5,200 nucleotides of DNA from Candidatus Iainarchaeum sp. (GTDB lineage: Archaea; Iainarchaeota; Iainarchaeia; Iainarchaeales; GW2011-AR10). The DNA lies in the NCBI GenBank assembly GCA_016186855.1, contig JACPKT010000028.1, forward strand, positions 1,510 through 6,709, given 5' to 3'. The notes beneath the pieces were generated by a model. It was not told the DNA's origin and did no database searches. It worked only from the letters and a program-made list of their open reading frames with translations. Position numbers and translations under genes: made by a program. Positions 4,617-5,200 of this stretch are shown here, piece by piece; the first letter of the stretch is position 1, and each line of letters opens with the position of its first letter.

Positions 4617-4694
4617 GCCCTCGTAGTCTAGCCCGGTCAAGGACGATGCCCTCTCACGGCATTGACCCGGGTTCAAATCCCGGCGAGGGCACCA
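4617..4694 (+). tRNA. tRNA-Glu (CTC anticodon), CCA encoded
   Basis: A complete cloverleaf. The acceptor stem GCCCTCG pairs fully with CGAGGGC. The D-arm is GTC...GAC with a 13-base loop containing GG. The anticodon stem ATGCC/GGCAT encloses the loop CTCTCAC, so the anticodon is CTC, reading GAG for glutamate. The variable loop is TGAC, the T-arm is CCGGG-TTCAAAT-CCCGG, the discriminator is A, and CCA is encoded at 4692-4694. No intron is present. In most archaea a misacylated form of tRNA-Gln is handled separately, so this one serves Glu only. It is 78 bases with CCA. Confidence 0.97.
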
Positions 4695-4698
4695 ATAA

Positions 4699-4711
4699 CT
4701 TTTCACTTTTT
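4699..4711 (+). terminator. T-tract terminator of tRNA-Glu
   Basis: CTTTTCACTTTTT begins 5 bases after the tRNA 3' end. Paired T runs of this kind are the usual archaeal termination signal, and the next promoter follows within 30 bases. Confidence 0.55.
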
Positions 4712-4738
4712 AGGGAGAATTTTTGCACAAAAAAAAGG

Positions 4739-4748
4739 TTTATAAATA
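4739..4748 (+). promoter_or_regulatory. TATA box of the surface-protein gene
   Basis: TTTATAAATA is the closest match to the archaeal TATA consensus in this window and is preceded by an A tract and GG that may serve as the BRE. Its centre is about 33 bases ahead of the first ATG (4777), which predicts a leader of only a few bases. No SD is present, so the message is effectively leaderless. Confidence 0.65.
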
Positions 4749-4776
4749 GTACAAACCTAATAATACTGATTTTTTG

Positions 4777-5200
4777 ATGATGAAAAATAGCGCGCTCAAT
4801 TTAGCTCTAAAATTGGCTGCAATTGTATTGGTTTTCAGCACTGTTTATGGTGCGCCACCGGGGCAGGGTGTCAGCGTTGATGTAAACCTTAATGTCCCTT
4901 ATAATGATATCAACTATGTCAGCAATAACAGAAATAAAATTGTTACAATTGACTTCAATTATTTGGACACAAATTTAGCGACTGGATTTAATGTAACAGG
5001 GTATTCGCTTGACGCAAATATTTATTATTCAAGCACTAAAGGAGCTTACACAAATGCTATTGTTACAAACCAGAGCCTGATTACGGCAAGTGACTCCAAC
5101 AGAACCAATTGGGGTTCTCCTGATGTCAACAAATATGTTTGGAAATGGGACACGTCAAAATATACTATCACAGACGGAAACTATTTTATCGATGTAAATG
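4777..5200 (+). CDS. Secreted/surface protein, N-terminal part (runs off the window)
   Basis: The frame is open from ATG at 4777 to the window end (141 complete codons). A second in-frame ATG at 4780 is an equally possible start. Residues 1-25 form a signal peptide: MMKNSALNLALK, then the hydrophobic LAAIVLVFSTVYG, with cleavage probably near Gly25 or Ala26. The mature part is rich in Asn, Thr, Ser and Tyr and alternates hydrophobic and polar residues as in beta-sandwich domains. It ends in a stretch (YTITDGNYFIDVN) typical of Ig-like repeats in archaeal surface proteins. Three N-x-S/T sequons (Asn72, Asn98, Asn108) would allow N-glycosylation. There is no lipobox. It is probably a cell-surface or S-layer-associated protein; no specific family can be named from this fragment. 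Confidence 0.8.
   Translation, partial: MMKNSALNLALKLAAIVLVFSTVYGAPPGQGVSVDVNLNVPYNDINYVSNNRNKIVTIDFNYLDTNLATGFNVTGYSLDANIYYSSTKGAYTNAIVTNQSLITASDSNRTNWGSPDVNKYVWKWDTSKYTITDGNYFIDVN

Noticed and set aside
1..5200. CRISPR array, insertion sequence or transposase, tRNA-linked integration site
   Set aside because: No direct repeats with regular spacers, no transposase motifs, and no second copy of the tRNA 3' end in the window.

Overview
The window looks like an AT-rich archaeal chromosome segment, probably from a small-genome lineage (DPANN-like, such as Diapherotrites or relatives; this placement is inference). The support is: TATA-type boxes about 25-34 bases ahead of start codons with no leader, Shine-Dalgarno (SD) sites of the GGTGA/GAGGT type, lipobox lipoproteins with DUF4382, cupredoxin-like and DUF4430 domains, a tRNA-Glu of archaeal form, and a secreted surface protein with N-glycosylation sequons.

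Layout. (1) 1-755, plus: the C-terminal part of a CaCA-family (Na+/Ca2+ exchanger, YrbG-like) antiporter, cut by the window edge after its first alpha-repeat. (2) 810-2433, plus: a two-gene unit of exported lipoproteins, a 413-residue DUF4382 + Ig-like + cupredoxin-like protein followed without a gap by a DUF4430 protein. A strong ribosome site at the end of the second gene opens onto an ORF of only 14 codons, possibly the stump of a lost third gene. (3) 2497-2935, plus: a RelB-like antitoxin and RelE/ParE-type toxin pair with its own promoter. The toxin has ATC where its start codon should be. (4) 3034-4133, minus: four tightly packed genes for tiny membrane proteins of no family I recognise. 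They are arranged A1-B1-A2-B2 and look like a tandem duplication of a two-gene unit. The 58-residue B1 gene is easily overlooked. (5) 4134-4616: 483 bases without a convincing gene, holding a long imperfect inverted repeat ahead of the A1 gene and a run of hairpins that could be a small structured RNA. (6) 4617-4694, plus: tRNA-Glu(CTC) with encoded CCA. (7) 4777-5200, plus: the start of a secreted or surface protein that runs off the window.

How the parts relate. The lipoprotein pair and the last gene supply cell-surface proteins; the antiporter handles cation exchange in the membrane. The toxin-antitoxin pair is an independent accessory module that may have interrupted the lipoprotein operon. 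The A-B-A-B membrane cassette is the best candidate here for an undescribed system: two paralogous pairs, conserved polar residues inside hydrophobic segments, and identical A-B junctions suggest that each A works with its B. Most plus-strand genes appear leaderless, while the membrane cassette uses SD sites throughout.
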